Part shown: positions 63,640 through 64,000 of the stretch, in pieces | Position numbering within the stretch: position 1 is the stretch's first letter | Layout of the letters: each line of letters begins with the position of its first letter | Assembly (NCBI GenBank): GCA_947396885.1 | Contig: OX377204.1 | Location: 89,042,728 to 89,106,727, forward strand | Source: Heligmosomoides polygyrus polygyrus | Lineage: Eukaryota > Nematoda > Chromadorea > Rhabditida > Heligmosomidae | Direction: 5' to 3' | Length of the DNA: 64,000 nt | The notes under the pieces: model-generated | Database searches by the model: none | Told to the model about the DNA's origin: nothing | What the model saw: the letters and a program-made list of their open reading frames with translations, nothing else | Made by a program: the position numbers and the translations under genes

Positions 63640-64000
63640 TATCTGCAACACATCATAAAGCACAGAACGAAGAGCTAGCAGGTCACGAAAACAACACCAA
63701 TCAGATCATCATCGCGCAACAAGAGGTGAACACCGGAGTGGGAACCAACTTCGTAGACGAAGGAGAATCGCTGCGCTGAGAAGACTGGCCGGGTCTTTGG
63801 GGGCAGCCGCGTGTCCCTCGATCGTTCGGGTGAATTGTCTCAGGAGCTCTTGGTCCTCATCAACATAGGAAAATGGGTCCATTCTCCCAAGGTCTATTTT
63901 GAAGCAGAGCATGGCGAGAGCCAGCGAAGCTTTCAAAAAGACGACAAGCGAGCAGAAGCGGCGTTGCTTTAATGGTAATAGAACGGACTTCAAAGACGGG
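63640..64000. other. Intron sequence of the second protease gene
   Basis: A 94-codon minus frame (63709-63993) has no recognisable motif. Probably intron or another repeat; not called. Confidence 0.35.

Overview
This window looks like a piece of a parasitic-nematode nuclear genome, most likely a strongylid such as a hookworm. That is inferred from two sequences matching the nematode SL1 spliced leader, a spliced nematode-type 7TM chemoreceptor, a tandem pair of secreted pepsin-like genes, and the repeat mix (mariner, RTE-like and CR1-like LINEs, BEL/Pao, Penelope-like elements, tRNA-derived SINEs). There are no operons, CRISPR arrays or bacterial signals. Nearly all long open frames lie inside mobile elements.

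Host genes are few. A 7TM receptor (seven exons, 326 codons in frame, 26169-33756) has introns full of inserted elements. A pepsin-family gene (eight exons, 369 codons in frame, 46060-56311) keeps the first catalytic DTG but has Ser-Ser-Ser at the second site, so it is probably an inactive protease homologue. A paralogue starts at 63322 with a first exon of the same length and runs off the right edge. Weaker exon candidates lie at 3842-4242 and 62141-62500.

Layout. 0-23 kb: five mariner-like elements (283-1565, 5103-6370, 10709-11609, 17811-19023, 22190-23067), a non-autonomous hAT (7071-8537), a tRNA-like inverted-repeat cluster (9111-9803), GC-rich PIF/Harbinger-like elements, SINEs and two LTR-like blocks carrying SL1. 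24-34 kb: the receptor gene and its invaded introns. 34-41 kb: a three-level nest in which a Penelope-like element sits inside an RTE-like LINE, itself inside a CR1-like LINE; the inner two junctions each have a target-site duplication. 41.8-45.3 kb: a decayed CR1-like LINE on the minus strand. 46-56 kb: the protease gene, with foldback mariner-type MITEs, a nested SINE pair and a truncated LINE in its introns. 58-63 kb: a deleted BEL/Pao element with 131-bp LTRs, lying between inverted copies of a 415-420 bp sequence. 63.3 kb: the second protease gene.

The mobile elements date one another: SINE in SINE, LINE in SINE, SINE and MITE in BEL/Pao, LINE in MITE, PIF MITE in a foldback element, PLE in LINE in LINE. 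Exon-intron calls rest on splice sites, phase agreement and family likeness read by eye; no search was run.
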